A DNA stretch of 64,000 bases from Paragordius varius (taxonomy: Eukaryota; Nematomorpha). Positions 1-29,604 of this stretch are shown piece after piece. A model generated the notes under the pieces. That model did not search any database. It worked only from the letters and a program-made list of their open reading frames with translations, and was not told the origin of the DNA. The stretch lies in assembly GCA_964247055.1 (NCBI GenBank), contig OZ176053.1, positions 2,666,001-2,730,000 on the forward strand, in the 5' to 3' direction. Each line of letters opens with the position of its first letter. Within the stretch, counting starts at the first letter, position 1. The translations under genes were made by a program, and so were the position numbers.

Positions 1-49
1 TGTTAAAAATATATAAAAGTATTTATCATCCAAAAAAACATATATTTTA

Positions 50-114
50 TTTGAGGGTTTAAATTGTTTCAAGGCGATTTGAATGTTTAAGGGTGAATTT
101 AAATTGTAAATGGT
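50..114. mobile_element. End fragment of the subterminal-repeat MITE (TGTAAATGGTA end)
   Basis: This short piece contains the repeated AAGGGTGAATTT-type units and finishes with TTGTAAATGGTA. Fuller copies are at 26711-27087 and 46064-46311. It sits in the ZIP7 intron just upstream of the exon at 248. Confidence 0.5.
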
Positions 115-247
115 ATTTACTCATATTTATTTTCGTTTAAAAAAATATATCACCCTTATCTAATAGTATTTTACAGTGTATACTCGTCTATGAATACCAC
201 TATAAAACTTGTTTAAAATTTAAAATATGCGCCCCCTTTTCTTTTAG

Positions 248-1418
248 GCAATATTGTTACAATTTGTAACGGCTCTTGGTGCACTGTCTGGTACACTTTT
301 GGGTTTGGCTTCGCGTTATTATTTTCATCGTTTTATCTCTACGCTTTGGATCTTACCATTCACAGCTGGTGGTTTTATTTACATTGCTTGTGTTACCATA
401 CTACCCGATTTGTTGGATGAAAAGGAAACCGCCGAACACCAAAATGATGAATCTGTTGAAAATGTAGTACTTAAAAACAAAAAAGGATCACAAAAACTTG
501 GTATACTCCTATATATATGTATATATCAAAAATTGATATTATACGGACAAAACGAAATATAAAGTCAAATAATTATTTTCAAAAGACCACTGTACTTTTT
601 TAAACAAGATTTTTTAATATTACCAACTCATTGTTTATAAATTTCATGTGAAATAGAGATGTATATTGGTAACTTAATTAATTATATGTTTAACAATTGG
701 AATAAAATAATTTACATAGGAAAAAAAGTAACATGTCTTAATATTTTTACGTTTTGTCTGTATAATTACAATTTTATATTTAATGTTAGTGGTAATTTTT
801 CCGGATCTAATATAAGGCCCCATACTTCTAGCTACTCTATATTAATATATATATCCTTAAAAGGAGTTACAGAAAATTTTTAATATAACCTAATGTTTTG
901 TGCGTGTGTGCGAATTCAGCAAAAATTAAAAAATACGATCCTTTTTACAATTGGTCTTTACTTTATTATAATTTTTATTTTACAGTCAAAATTAAAATCA
1001 TACGGACAAACCGTAAAAATATATAGACAATTTTTTTCAAAAGACAACCATAATTTTTTAAACCCTAATTTTTCTCATATAAAATATTTACTTACCATCG
1101 TAAAACATAATGATTGTGTTACCCACATAAATCTTTATTCCTTGGTTATTAATTTCAAATAGTAATTTATAAATAAAAAATTTAGATTTATAAAGTATGG
1201 TTGTCTTTTAGAAAAAATATATGTCTTTATATTATATACGTTTTTTGTCCGTATAATTTCAATTTTTACTTTAATATTTGCATTGTTTGAATATAGAAAA
1301 AATTCATGATGGTGTTGGATTTTTGGATCAACTGTCACCTTTGTCGCAATGTTTCCTTGAAATAGGAGCTTTAATTACTGGAATACTTTTTATGGTTTTA
1401 CTAATTTTTTATGAATAA
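248..1418 (+). CDS. SLC39A7: ZIP7/Catsup-type zinc transporter, C-terminal part
   Basis: Two terminal exons of a ZIP-family zinc transporter; the start lies left of the window. Exons are 248-500 and 1297-1418, joined in phase 1 (a G plus AA gives Glu). Family members release zinc from the ER/Golgi into the cytosol. The first exon encodes a segment like the end of the SLC39A7 membrane core: [12 protein letters not shown], then [14 protein letters not shown] and ILPDLL, closely matching the vertebrate ZIP7 pattern of [17 protein letters not shown] and LPELL. A charged loop follows, then a last membrane helix ([20 protein letters not shown]) ending at residue E and TAA, as in ZIP7. ZIP13 is the nearest alternative, but its corresponding loop is less similar. 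The acceptor at 246-247 follows a pyrimidine tract. The 796-bp intron holds two Tc1-like MITEs. Confidence 0.85.
527..781. mobile_element. Tc1/mariner-like MITE copy 1
   Basis: It begins with a diverged CAAAAATTGATATTATACGG terminus carrying the family block GGACAAAACG and the AAAGACCAC block. It ends with the inverted block ACGTTTTGTCTGTATAATT. It lies in the last ZIP7 intron. The family consensus is described at 59128-59332. Confidence 0.6.
983..1271. mobile_element. Tc1/mariner-like MITE copy 2
   Basis: It starts CAGTCAAAATTAAAATCATA, carries GGACAAACCG and AAAAGACAACCAT, and ends with the inverted GGTTGTCTTTT and GTCCGTATAATTTC blocks plus TTTTTACT. It lies in the same ZIP7 intron as copy 1 and ends about 25 bp before the last acceptor. 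Confidence 0.7.
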
Positions 1419-4400
1419 ATTTTCTTTTGTATGTTAACTAATGTGCATAGAAATAAATTTATATTATGTACTTATAATTATTTTTATCACATTCATTACA
1501 ATATGATTTTTATCTTAATCTAATTTTATGTATGTATATTATATTGTCTACTATTTTTAATGCACTGACTTATATATTATTACAGCATGTTTAGACATAG
1601 AATAAATGGGCATTTGGAAATTTATTCAGTATTTATTATATTTCAATAGTATTAACACTTAAGAAGGGCATTTTTTATAGAAGCAAAGGTATTCTAAGAG
1701 CAGAACGTTGTTTTATGATCTATGACATCTTATAAATTACTACTTTGTCAGAAAAACGTATTTGAAATCTTTTCTTTTCTTATGAATAATATTATTAAAT
1801 AAGAATATATCAATTTTTTTCAAATGATCCAAATAATTTTATGATAAATGTGCTCCTAGTTTGATTTTTATGGAGAATTTCGGTTTTAAATATAATATGT
1901 TCATGGCCTTTACGTCGAGTTCACCAATTAAAGGTTGCAAAAAAAACCGATAAAAAGCTTAATTTTTGACGTTAAGATCCTTAAAGTAGTGAGGCTCTCT
2001 AAATCTAATTTAGTTTTTCAATTTTAATGCTTAGATATTAATTTGTCTAACAATCATCTTACTTAATGGACATAAATAATTATATATTTATTAGAGTAAT
2101 ATATTACGATTTACCTTAAGTTTTAAGGCTCAAAAATCGTTAAAGAATTTTTTTATTTTTATTGTAATATTCTTTCTAAAATAGCATCCAAACGATTTTA
2201 ACCAAATTTTTAGTTTAAAATAAAATTAACTCTTGGCTTTTATAAATTTACACATTTTGTTAAAATATTTTATAGTTGATTTGATATTTGAAGGAAACAA
2301 TTGATATTTTATATAACCATATTTAGATGTTATAATTAATATCTCAAATTTATAATGATTTAATGCAAAGCAGATTTTTTTAAAAGTATCGAAAATTTCT
2401 TTTCCACTCTAACTCTATTTTTTTAATACTAAAAATATGCTATAACATAGAATCAAAATATTAAGTAAATGCGCAAAAGTTTTTTGACCTATTAGAACGA
2501 GAAAATATGTGAATTATAATTAATGCAGGCATTTTTGCTTTGAAAAGAATCTAAAATATATTCGGTATAAAAGTTTAAATATTTTTTGCTGACGATCTTG
2601 ATTATCCGATTAAAAATCCATGTAAATTAAAATTTTTAGAGAGATGGTTGTTAAATATTTTAAAACGAATAAGCCGATTTTATTTTTCTGCTACTTGAAA
2701 AGTTTAAGGTTCTAAAATTATTAGAGCCTTAAAAATGGTAGCTCAAAATTTATCCCAATCACTGATCCATAAAATCTAACTCAAATCAATTTTATGGAGG
2801 ATGATATGCAGTTATCGATTAAAAAAGGCGCTCAACTAAGTTGTTTTTATGCCAGGAAATGTATTATTACATCTTCATCAGGTCATAAAGTTTACTAAAA
2901 ATTAACTTCAAAGTCTGTATTTTTTCGAGGTAGGTATTTTGTAAATGGTAGATCTTTACTCACAGCACTTCGTTTAAAAATAGATCAACTTAAGACCTTA
3001 TACGGCGATACCTATAATAATTTATATATTATTTGGGGGAAATATACCTCAAATAAGTTTTTTAAAACGTTGAAGTATTTTACAGAGAGTTTTGCTCTAT
3101 TTAGCGGTTTGTTTAAAAAGCACTCATCTCAAATTTTTTGGCTTCACGAAAAATCCCGGAAACACTATTCAATCCACATCATTTTTTAATTTAAATCAAT
3201 GTAAAGCCAAGTTATTTTTATATGTTAAAAAAGTTTACCAGGAAAACAGAGGTTTTAAGAAAATAAAATAGCAACAATGTGTTGTCTTTAGCGTATAGGC
3301 CAATTTAACATCAAAAATAAAATTTTTATACATCGAACATAATTGCGCTCCTCTTTTATATTAGCTTAGCCGTTCCCTCATAAAATGACATTTCTGCCGA
3401 AGACGTAATAATAATTAATTTTGCTCAAGTTATGTGACAATATAAAATCACTAGTTTTAGGTGATCCCATTGCTTTTGATTCCGCTTTTTAGGATTTACA
3501 CATCTTTAAAATGCCATACCTTATAAACAATGTGGGAAAAACTTATATAATCGTACAATTCGTGTATAAAGGCAAAAATATGTACTACGCTTTTTTACCA
3601 CTGCTTAGGACACAGATTAGGATCAAACCTAAAAAGGTTATCGGATTATATTAAGCACATTTAAACATTCAATTGGTTTGTGCCTTAAAAATTGAGTCAA
3701 AGCCAACATTCTATATATTTATAAATAGTAATTTAAGGTTTTAATAGATAATATTGATTAAATGCTCTGAGTCTTAGTGATATCTTTCTTAAAATGAAAT
3801 ATTTGGCATTTATAACTATAAAAATCCATTTAAGATTTCATGACCTTTTAGGGTATTTTATATCCAATAGCGATTTGAAATTCGAATATCTCAAAAAGTA
3901 TAGATATTTGGCGGAATTTAGAAATATGCTGGTCTTTAGCCTTTTAAGCGCATAATACGATTTGTAAATGTATAATTGTAAAAAAATCCTCAACTCCAGT
4001 TTTTGTCGCCATTTTTTTATTTTTTTTAAATTTCTAATAAAATAATAAACTTCAGTAAGCTTTCAGGGTACGTTTTACAAGCAAAAATTGATTTATTTTG
4101 ATTTTTATCTCAGCTGTTTAGATCAATCGTGTTTTGGAGCTGTCGCAATTATAGACTTTAGAGGCAGAACTGTAAAAAATAAAGGCGTTTTATCTAATAC
4201 AGAGAACAATGTTTTAATATAACTAAAATAACTTTCAAAACTGTAGTTTAATTAATAGATTGAGCTTTGGGAAAAACTACTCCAATATATCGTGGACAAA
4301 AAAGTGAAAGGGTCATACTTATAATTGATTTCTAGCATAATAATTTATTTTTTTTTATATTTAAATTACTGTTAATAATTTAATACAAAATTTAATCTTT

Positions 4401-5162
4401 CTGCATGTAAACAATATATTTATTAAGCAAAATAATGTGATAATATGAATAACATAAAAAGCCAAGAAATAAGGTCCTTAAAATTTTTTGACACTTTTTA
4501 AAACAACTCGTTCAATAATTTAAATTTCGATCTTTGCTGTTCATATAATAAATTTTTCGTACAAAATACATTTAAATGTATTTAATTGGTTTAACCTAAA
4601 TATATTTATATATAATATTTTGGTGCATTTTATAGATGTAAATTTAAATTTTCAATAGCTAGTCATTCCACCTAAAATTAAACATAACTTTGGCGCATAT
4701 TCAATTTATTTTTACACCAGATTTCATACATATTTGAAAATTTTATTATACATCCAAAGTTTTATATTGTATCATTTTTATGTTGGCCAATGTGAATAAA
4801 TATGTTAACACAATTATTTGGCTAATTTAGATTTTAATAAGTTATAATGATTATTAAATAAAATTTTTTGATAATTTTTTTTGGCACAATTAAAATTTAC
4901 ACAACTTTTTTTTACCTTTCCCACGCGTTTGGAGAATGAAAATGTAAAATGTATCAATATATTGTAAAAATTATCGATACTTTTCAATTAAAATTTATAT
5001 TAATCAATAACCAAACTTTGCCATATGTGTATAAAAGTTAGCCAAATGAGAAAAATTTAGGTTTCCAAAATAAATTGGAATACCTTCAATTTCCAAGGTA
5101 TATATATGGGACACCCCAATGAATATAAAATAATTTAAAATATTTATATTAATTGCAAAAAT
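1419..5162. other. Gene-free AT-rich spacer
   Basis: Between the ZIP7 stop codon and the protease start I see no convincing reading frame, RNA gene or complete transposon on either strand. AATAAA-type hexamers just after 1415 and near 1450 could serve as ZIP7 polyadenylation signals. The rest is low-complexity A/T-rich sequence. Confidence 0.5.
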
Positions 5163-8100
5163 ATGTATTTCATCACAGCTTTACTTATTCTATGCCTTGC
5201 TGTTAATGGTATTAAACCATCTTCAATACAAAAAAGTAAAATATTATATTCATCTTTTTAATTTATAAATGTTTGTGTATCAAATATCATTATACATAAA
5301 GGACAACTTTGGCCATCACAAACATCTAGACCTATTCGACCTACTAGTAATTAAAACCATCTTATATTTTAAACATTATATCGTTTTTTATATATAAATT
5401 TTTTTACAATTTTACATTATTTAAAAATAAGCTACCAGCTCTGGAACATGCGGAGTCCCTAAAGGGAAACCCAGTGTCGCAAATTGCACTTTAAACAATC
5501 AAGGGATAGTTGGTGGTGTCAAATCGGGTCCGAATGCTTGGCCTTGGCAGGTTTTAAAATATCCCTTTTATATATTATTAGCGTGTTGATTTATACTGTG
5601 AAAAAGATCCGTTTTTTTAAATCAAAACATATGACTAATTATGCTTATATGTGTGTTATACTGTAAAAAATGAAATCATATAAAAAAAACGTAAAAACAT
5701 AAAGAAAAATTATTTTTTCAAAAGATAACCATACTTAAACATTAATTAATCCTGTAAAAACTATTTAATTACAATTATATAATGATGTTTTACCAAATTT
5801 CTATTTCATACTTTGTAGTACAGCGGTCTTTTAAAAAACAGTTCTAATGTTTTTATATTTTGTCTGTATAATTCAATTTTTACTGTTAGGTGGCTCTAAC
5901 ACTTTGGGATCAAAAGTTTTGTGGAGGAAGTATTCTGGATGCCACCACAATTTTGACAGCAGCTCATTGTACAGAAGGATATGAATCGTATATACTACCT
6001 CTATATTACCAATCATTAATTTTGTTTATGGTCTCACCCAATAATATGAGTCACCATTTATTTTCTTAAGCAAACGTTAATTATTAGATTTTTTCCGATT
6101 TGATTCAACAATATATGATGAATAGCTTATTATATAAAGTAGTTTTGGGTAAATCTTACGATAATTATAGTTTAATATGGAATTTAAATGGAATTCCTTC
6201 TATCTATATATAATAACTTAAATAGTTAAAAATTAAGATATGGGGTGTCCGACATGGGGCTTGCGGGCCGAATGCGGCCCTTCATCCTCAGCCCGCCAAA
6301 AATTTCAAAAACAAAATATTACGAATTTAAATAAAATTGATTTTTAAAAACAATCTCATAAATAATTTTTCCGAATTTTCAGCAAAAAATGTTAAAATAA
6401 GTAGTAGTTTTTAATTTAAAAATCTGCTAAAATATTTGTTAATGCTCATTAATTTATAAATGCGGCCGGCCGATTTCTTCAATTCAAAAATGCGGCTGGC
6501 AAAATTTGTGTTGGTCACCCCTGATTTGGACTTCCGAAGTTGTTAAACTAAGAGCTGATTTGTATTACACAGTGTCCACACAAAAATAGCCTGTTGAAAT
6601 ATATATATATATATATATATATATATTCTGATAATGTATCAGGATCATTATGGTGGTTGTGGTATTGGCCCTAACGAATGGTTTAATAAAGTTATTTACA
6701 CTTTTGCGACTGCTCCATATCAAAAAATGGCAAAATTTGCGCACTATTTTGTAAATAATGCTTCCTTCTAAAAACATTATAATATATTATAACTACCTAT
6801 AAAAAGCAAAACAATATTTTGAAATTTTATGTAGGCTCCAAAAGTCCTAAATTTTTTTGCGCTCAATGGACTAGTTTTCTAATAAACGGAAAATGCGGGA
6901 TTGTGCGATAAAAATTTTAATATACTAAATTTTGACATAACAAATATTTAAAATTGCGTACATAAAATTTATTTTTTGTTGAGGCGTAATTCATACTATT
7001 TGAAGCATTATGCAAACGGTATAAACACGTTTTAAGATATCAAAAAACACTTTTTCTATATAAATCGATGATGCTAAACATTATTATTACATCAGTTTGA
7101 TTAAATTCATTCGTCATCAAATTTATGTTTAATATAAATTGATTTTTATAAAAATTTACCGAAATTTGAAAATAACCTTTAATTTAAATTTTGAAGCGAT
7201 AATATTCAGCATCATCAAATTATATAGAAAAGGAGTTTTTATTATATCATAAAGCGTTTTATAACGTTTCCAACACCTCAAAATGGAATGCTTTAACAAA
7301 ATTTTGCTTAAAATTTTGAATTTTAAAAAAACTAGTCCATTTTAGAAGCGCGAAAAAATTTAGGATTTTCGGATCCTACATCTAAAAATTAAATTTTTTT
7401 AAAAATATTGTTTTGCTTTTTATACGTAGTTTATGATATATTATAGTGGTTTTTTTCAAATGAACCATTTAGCTCTCACCAAAAAAATTTTATTTAAAAA
7501 AGCTGAAGGTGCTAAAAATTTTCCAGCATCTGATATGGACTTAACGCAAAAGTGTAATTATCTTTATTATACCATCCGTAAGGGCCAAACCAAAAGCACC
7601 ATGATAATCCTGATACATTTTTCTAATATATATTTCAACAGGTGATTATTCGGATGCAGTGTTATCAATGAATTAAGATTAACAGGAAAAGCGCAATTTA
7701 TTTTGTCTATTCACAATTAGATGATAAATTATAAAAATTAGATGCATCTAAAGCAAATCCTATTAAATGTATCTAAAGTAAATAATTTTATTCAAAAATT
7801 ATATTATTTGCATTTATGTTGATATTGCGACCGAAAAAAATCTGTCGCCAACGAAATAAGATTTTTTTTATAAATTTTTAATTTAATACGCTTAAAAGAC
7901 CATAGAATACATATATTTTGATTTCAACCAATATCATAGATATTTTAAAAAGGTAAATTTATAACCTGTCTTGGTTAATCAATGGAAATGAAAAAAGCTC
8001 ATAATGTTATAATGGTTAAAATAACCATGCCAAGTTTAAGCTTTATTTAATATAAATTACTTGCTATATATATCCAAACTTAAAAAGCTAAATATTTATT

Positions 8101-9385
8101 TATTTTCATTTTATGTTAACACAGTTATATAGCTGATATGGATGTCCTGTACGGAGCCCAAGACTTAGTTAACGGTAACCCTAAAAAAGTTGCCGTGAAA
8201 AAAATTATAACCCATTCTCAATTCGATCCTAACACAGTGGTAAACGATATTAACATTTTGAAATTGGCCTCACCCATAGTGTTCAGTAATTCGGCTCAAC
8301 CCATATGTCTCCCTTCATCAAGTAGGGATGAACCAGCTGATGGCGATGCATGTATTGTAACTGGATGGGGAGATGCTCAAAGTAAATATACTCAATTAAG
8401 AAAAATAATTTAAATCTTACTGGTGGTGGAAATTTTTTGAGAGATTTCTATTTTTAACACGACAAAAAAATTTAGATTCTGACCTTTAAATATAATAAGC
8501 ATTTATAAGTTAATTGTTTCACCTTACATATTAAATGGAATGATGTATTTTATATGGTTTTAAATAAAGTGTTTAAGATTGGGGACTTGTCAGGTGAAGT
8601 AAAATATAATAAATTAATAATTGAAGCCAGGATGTTTAAATTGCGCATAAATATTAAAGGTTTTAATTATTAATTTGACTCCACTAACATCTAAACCTTT
8701 TTACCCTTCGTTTCTTTAATCTCCTGTAACCTTTTTGGCACGGAATAACAAGATAATTGTTGGGCCGAGATTATAAGTGATTGTGCTTTTGGATAGTACT
8801 TATAATTATAATCATGGGTTATTACTTTAAATGCAATTAAACAATTTTTTTCATAGATACATCGTACGAAACCTTTACTTATTTGCAAGAAGTTTGTGTT
8901 AACGTTGTTAATCACAAAAAGTGCGAAGGCTTGTTGGGCGTTGGTCCTAAAATGTTATGTGCTGGCATTATGTCTGGAGGAAAAGATTCTTGCGTCGTAA
9001 GATTTTTTTACCTTAAAGCAATAGCTCAAAAAAATATTTTAGTTAAATGTTTGTTTGACAATCACATACCATTTCTGGTCAAAAGCAACACTTTTTCGAT
9101 CGAATGCAACATTTTCCATCCAAACGGAACCAAAAATATTGCTTTTTCTTGAAAGTGTTGCGTTAAAAATGTATGGCCTTTGTCTGAAAAATCGTATATA
9201 CAATGTTTATCAAAATAAATATTGTTTATTAGGGAGATTCTGGAGGTCCTCTGGTCTGTAAATTTGGCGGAGTGTGGAAACAATCAGGAGTGGTTAGTTG
9301 GGGAAATGGTTGTGCTAAAGCCGGATATCCTGGTGTTTATACCAATGTTGCCGATTACTTAGATTGGATTAAGGCTAACCGCTAA
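5163..9385 (+). CDS. Secreted trypsin-like serine protease (S1/chymotrypsin fold)
   Basis: Seven exons: 5163-5235, 5302-5346, 5432-5550, 5890-5987, 8125-8381, 8857-8996, 9233-9385. All junctions are GT-AG and in phase, giving 294 residues. The ATG opens a hydrophobic signal peptide ([16 protein letters not shown]), followed by a Pro/Thr/Ser-rich linker and a short Cys-containing pro-segment (TCGVP). The mature domain starts at IVGG. The catalytic triad is His105 (LTAAHC), Asp153 (NDINIL) and Ser247 (GDSGGP). KDSC places Asp at chymotrypsin position 189, predicting cleavage after Arg/Lys. Odd points: the residue before IVGG is Gly, so ordinary tryptic activation after Arg/Lys is not available there, and position 192 is Val instead of the usual Gln. 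It is probably a digestive or haemolymph enzyme, but the role is not shown. Intron 3 holds a Tc1-like MITE and intron 4 a hAT-like MITE and a large foldback element. Confidence 0.93.
5661..5884. mobile_element. Tc1/mariner-like MITE copy 3
   Basis: It fills most of protease intron 3. The left end is CTGTAAAAAATGAAATCA, with internal AAAAGATAACCATAC. The right end reads TTTTGTCTGTATAATTC then AATTTTTACTG. Only five bases separate that end from exon 4, so the terminal repeat supplies the pyrimidine-rich tract of the 3' splice site. Confidence 0.75.
6241..6523. mobile_element. hAT-like MITE copy 1
   Basis: It starts GGGGTGTCCGACATGGGGC, with GCGGGCCGAATGCGGCCC close behind. It ends in a GCGGCTGG block and GGTCACCCCTG, roughly the inverse of the start. 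CAGGGGTG-type ends with GC-rich subterminal sequence are typical of hAT non-autonomous elements. It lies in protease intron 4. Confidence 0.6.
6588..7643. mobile_element. Large foldback (long inverted repeat) element, about 1.05 kb
   Basis: The outer arms pair from CCTGTTGAAATATATA at the left with TATATATTTCAACAGG at the right. Other paired blocks are TGATAATGTATCAGGATCAT with ATGATAATCCTGATACAT, and AAAAGCAAAACAATATTTT (6806-6824) with AAAATATTGTTTTGCTTTT (about 7402-7420). No transposase frame is visible, so it is a non-autonomous foldback element in protease intron 4. A partial relative of the inner arm lies near 29430-29560. Confidence 0.75.
6598..6627. repeat. (TA)n microsatellite
   Basis: A run of about fifteen TA dinucleotides sits at the left end of the foldback element. 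Similar TA tracts are at 17091-17131, 21291-21321 and 36297-36335. Confidence 0.9.
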
Positions 9386-11603
9386 TTTTTTTTTCTAAAT
9401 AATTATTTTGTCCATACAAAGCTTATTTATATTTCAAATCAATTAATATATTATAGTTAGTATATTACTATGTTGTTTATCAAAAAGTTATCGTAACAAA
9501 TGTCATATACAATAGAGGAGTTAGATTCTGTAGTTTAAATTTAATTTTAAAATATAATATACCAATAAATTCAATGCTATGATTGAAACTTATTATCATT
9601 AACTAGCGTAAATCTCGTGCTGCTACGCAGCCCGAGGATTTGAAAAAAGGGATCAATAAAATGATCCATATATGTAGATTATTTCGAAACATTATTTAAT
9701 AGCTATGATCTCATAGGATTATCTAAACGGTGTCTTCATTTAATGGTGTAAAGGCCCCAATTTGACGACTAAGGGAAAAAACCGCTATACTATAATTTTT
9801 AACTTTTATGGATAATATTCAAAGCCTTTATTGAACTGGTATACATTCATAAATGATTATATTTTTTTGACATCTAAATTCAAAGGGTCTACTGGTTTTC
9901 CAGAAACAGGTCACAAAGCCACCACTTTCCATTTTTATAAATATATAGATGATACAGTATGAATAAGTGTACATTGCTAGAAAGTCATTAGTTATTTCCA
10001 AATAGCATATATAATAAAAGGCAATTTCAAAAAAACGCACGACCTAATTTTTCGACCTGTTACGGGTAATATTTTTAGCACCTATTGAACTCATATGACC
10101 TGATAGGTTTTCTTTAAATTAGTTCCAAAACAATGCAAATTCTATATAGTGGCGCAGTTTTAGGCGGGCTCCCTCGAGGCTGATACAAAAAAAGCGCCTG
10201 ATTAATATATTTGCCTTTTTACGGAGAATACCTGGAATCATGATTGATTCCATATGCTCTCATTAGTTTTCGGAAAATTTGCCTCAAAATTATAAAATCA
10301 TTCGATGGTGGCGCATTTTTCACAGCGTAAAGGTCCGAATTAACGGCTAATTTAAATAATCCGCTCGATTTAAATTTTTGACTTTTTACGGGTAATATTT
10401 TAAAAACGAATTTAACTCATATGGCCTGATAGGTTTTCTGAAATTTAGCCCCAAAGGCACGCTATTTCGATATAACGGGTCAGTTTTTAGTGGGTAGCTC
10501 CCTACCCAGAAGCTATCATCAATAAAACGCCTGACTCAAATTTTTGCCTTTTATACCCGGAATCCTTGTTGAATTTTTACGGTCTCATACTTTGCGCGAA
10601 AAATATTGTGGACTTTGTTTTTTGAAAAAAAAGTGGCATTTTACGGGGAGAGAGGGTAAAAAGAGGGCCTAAATTAAAAAAGCAAGCCGACTATGTTCGG
10701 CGCAATTGAAAAAAAGTAAATAAAAATCATATTTTCGAATGGTCCAACACGTTTTCCGTAAAATTGTCTTAAGACAAAATTTTTGTAGACTTTTGTTAAA
10801 AAAAACCCGTTTTTCACATGGGGTGGGCCCGAACTGAGGACCTATTTCAAAAAAGGGCGAAGCTATTGTCGGGGCATTCATTAATGATTATATTTTTTCG
10901 ACATTTGGATTTGAATGGGTCTACGCGTTATCCGGAAACAGATAACAAACCACTTTCCATTTTTATAAATATACATAAATTAAAATATAATACCATCTAA
11001 AGGTAATAAATTAAAAATATCTGGTTAGAGTTTATTTTGTCATTTACATTGGCCTCTTATTCTGGAATATGGGAACTTGGCTTAGTATCCGCATCTATAC
11101 ATATATACTTTTAAAAAAATTATTAAATTATATATAATAAATACTAAGGATAATTAAAAAATCATTAAAATACGTTTAATTGAATATTTTTTTATATGGC
11201 TCATCTTAAACTAGCATTTAAAAATTAGAAAAATGTATAATGATCATCACATAGGCAAATAATTTGAGATGTATAATTAGAAAAACTATACTGATGGAAG
11301 AGTTCCAAGGTATTTACAATTAAATTTTGTTTTAAAACATTGAGGGTCGTCTAGGAAAATCAGCTCTTAATTAAACAATGTTAGTGAGATAAACAGTTTT
11401 CAAAAGTTAATTTAACAATGACGGTTTCCACATGCAATATATTTTAAAATAATTTTTATTTGACTAAACTTTTTTTCCTTTTATTTTTACATTGAACAAA
11501 AATTACAAGTAGTAATCGTAAATTAATATTTTAAATAAATTCAAATATTTTTATTTATTACTATATAAAAATATAATTTGTTATGATAAAATGAATAGAT
11601 CAT
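9386..11603. other. Protease/DHX16 intergenic region
   Basis: Downstream of the protease stop there is about 200 bp of A/T-rich sequence with an AATAAA near 9564 that could be its polyadenylation signal. The Helitron remnant 9603-10975 follows. The last 600 bp before the DHX16 stop codon on the other strand show nothing recognisable. Confidence 0.5.
9603..10975 (-). mobile_element. Composite non-autonomous Helitron remnant, minus strand
   Basis: Read on the minus strand it ends in CTAG (9603-9606), preceded by the hairpin GCTGCGTAGCAGC and followed by T, the classic Helitron 3' end. It shares the whole arrangement of 37761-40797 without the LINE: a 5' TCTATATATTTATAAAAATG unit near 9951, a preceding half-MITE, and a second more diverged 5' end near 10975. 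Internal segments are diverged repeats of each other (for example around CCTGATAGGTTTTC). No Rep/helicase frame is visible. The outer 5' boundary is approximate. Confidence 0.7.
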
Positions 11604-28462
<16,859 letters not shown>

Positions 28463-28513
28463 ACGGTATACTACACACAGTTAATATCACATGTAAAAAT
28501 AATTTCAACTCTA

Positions 28514-29077
28514 TAACACTTGGATGCAACACAATCATTTCAGTCCTTCGATTAAAATTGGGGTAGTTAAATACCCCTAACATTAAATAATTCAAAAAGT
28601 ATGGATAAATTAAAACCATGGAAAATATTTGCACATTTATACCATTATTGAACCGAAATATATAAAAAATTTAATTCAAAAATACTTAATATAGCTTATT
28701 TTTAGGTAAAACCTCAAGGTAAAAATTTAGTCAACATGACATGTGTGCATTGGCTAAATTTAAAAATAATACAAAATAAACCATTTTTTCTGTTTTTATC
28801 AATGTTAGATGTGATATAAATAGAGAATTAGCTTTTATTTTAGCTTTAAAACCATATAAACACGGTATTTTGCAAAAATGTTATAACATAAAAATGGCTT
28901 CGAAATAGTTTAATTTTTTATAGAAACCAAATTTATTTAGATATTTCGGCTTATTTATATTATTAGAATAGAATCATAAATTTAAATTGGGACCGTTTAT
29001 TTTAGTAGTTTTTTAAATATTTCAACTTAAATACAGTCTGGGATATTTAGATACCCCAATTTGCATCGAAGTGTTAA
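28514..29077. mobile_element. TTAA-flanked piggyBac-like MITE copy 1
   Basis: It starts TATAACACTTGGATGCAAC, then GTCCTTCGATTAAAATTGGG and GTAGTTAAATACCCC. It ends GATATTTAGATACCCC then CATCGAAGTGTTAA. The left end lies 52 bp upstream of the DHX16 ATG, so most of the proximal upstream region of that gene is transposon. Confidence 0.75.
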
Positions 29078-29604
29078 CTTTTATGCAATTTATTGTTAAA
29101 ATTTATTCATCAACATTGTTCTCATGTATTAGAAAGGAAAACTTATTTTTTTGACATTAGGAGTCCAAAATTGGGACAGCTCCAAAACCGATTAAATTAA
29201 ACAGCTGATATTAAATCAAAATATATCAAGCCTTCTGGTAAAATATTACAGATTTGCAAAATTTATTATTTTCATTTTCTTACCATTACATTTATTTGCC
29301 TACGAAAAAAATAACAGAAATATAATTTTTATGATAAGTGGTCCATAAGAAATATGACAAAATTTGCCCACATTTAAAATTATTTTGGGTAAAAGCTAGA
29401 GGCTTCATAAAAACATCGATATATATCATAAACTACCTATTAAGAAAGCAAATAATTGTTTTTAAAAAATTTTGTTTTTAGGGCTACGAATTTCCAAATT
29501 TTTTTGCTCTTCTGAAATGAGCTAGTCCCCTTATAAAACGCTACCGAGATGGCGGAATACAAATTGTAAATATAACCTAATTTTGATATCAACTAAAAAT
29601 AATT

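Noticed and set aside
2860-3430. Possible inverted repeat (TATTATTACATCTTC and GAAGACGTAATAATA)
   Set aside because: Only about 15 bp match and no terminal structure or second copy was seen, so chance is likely in A/T-rich DNA.
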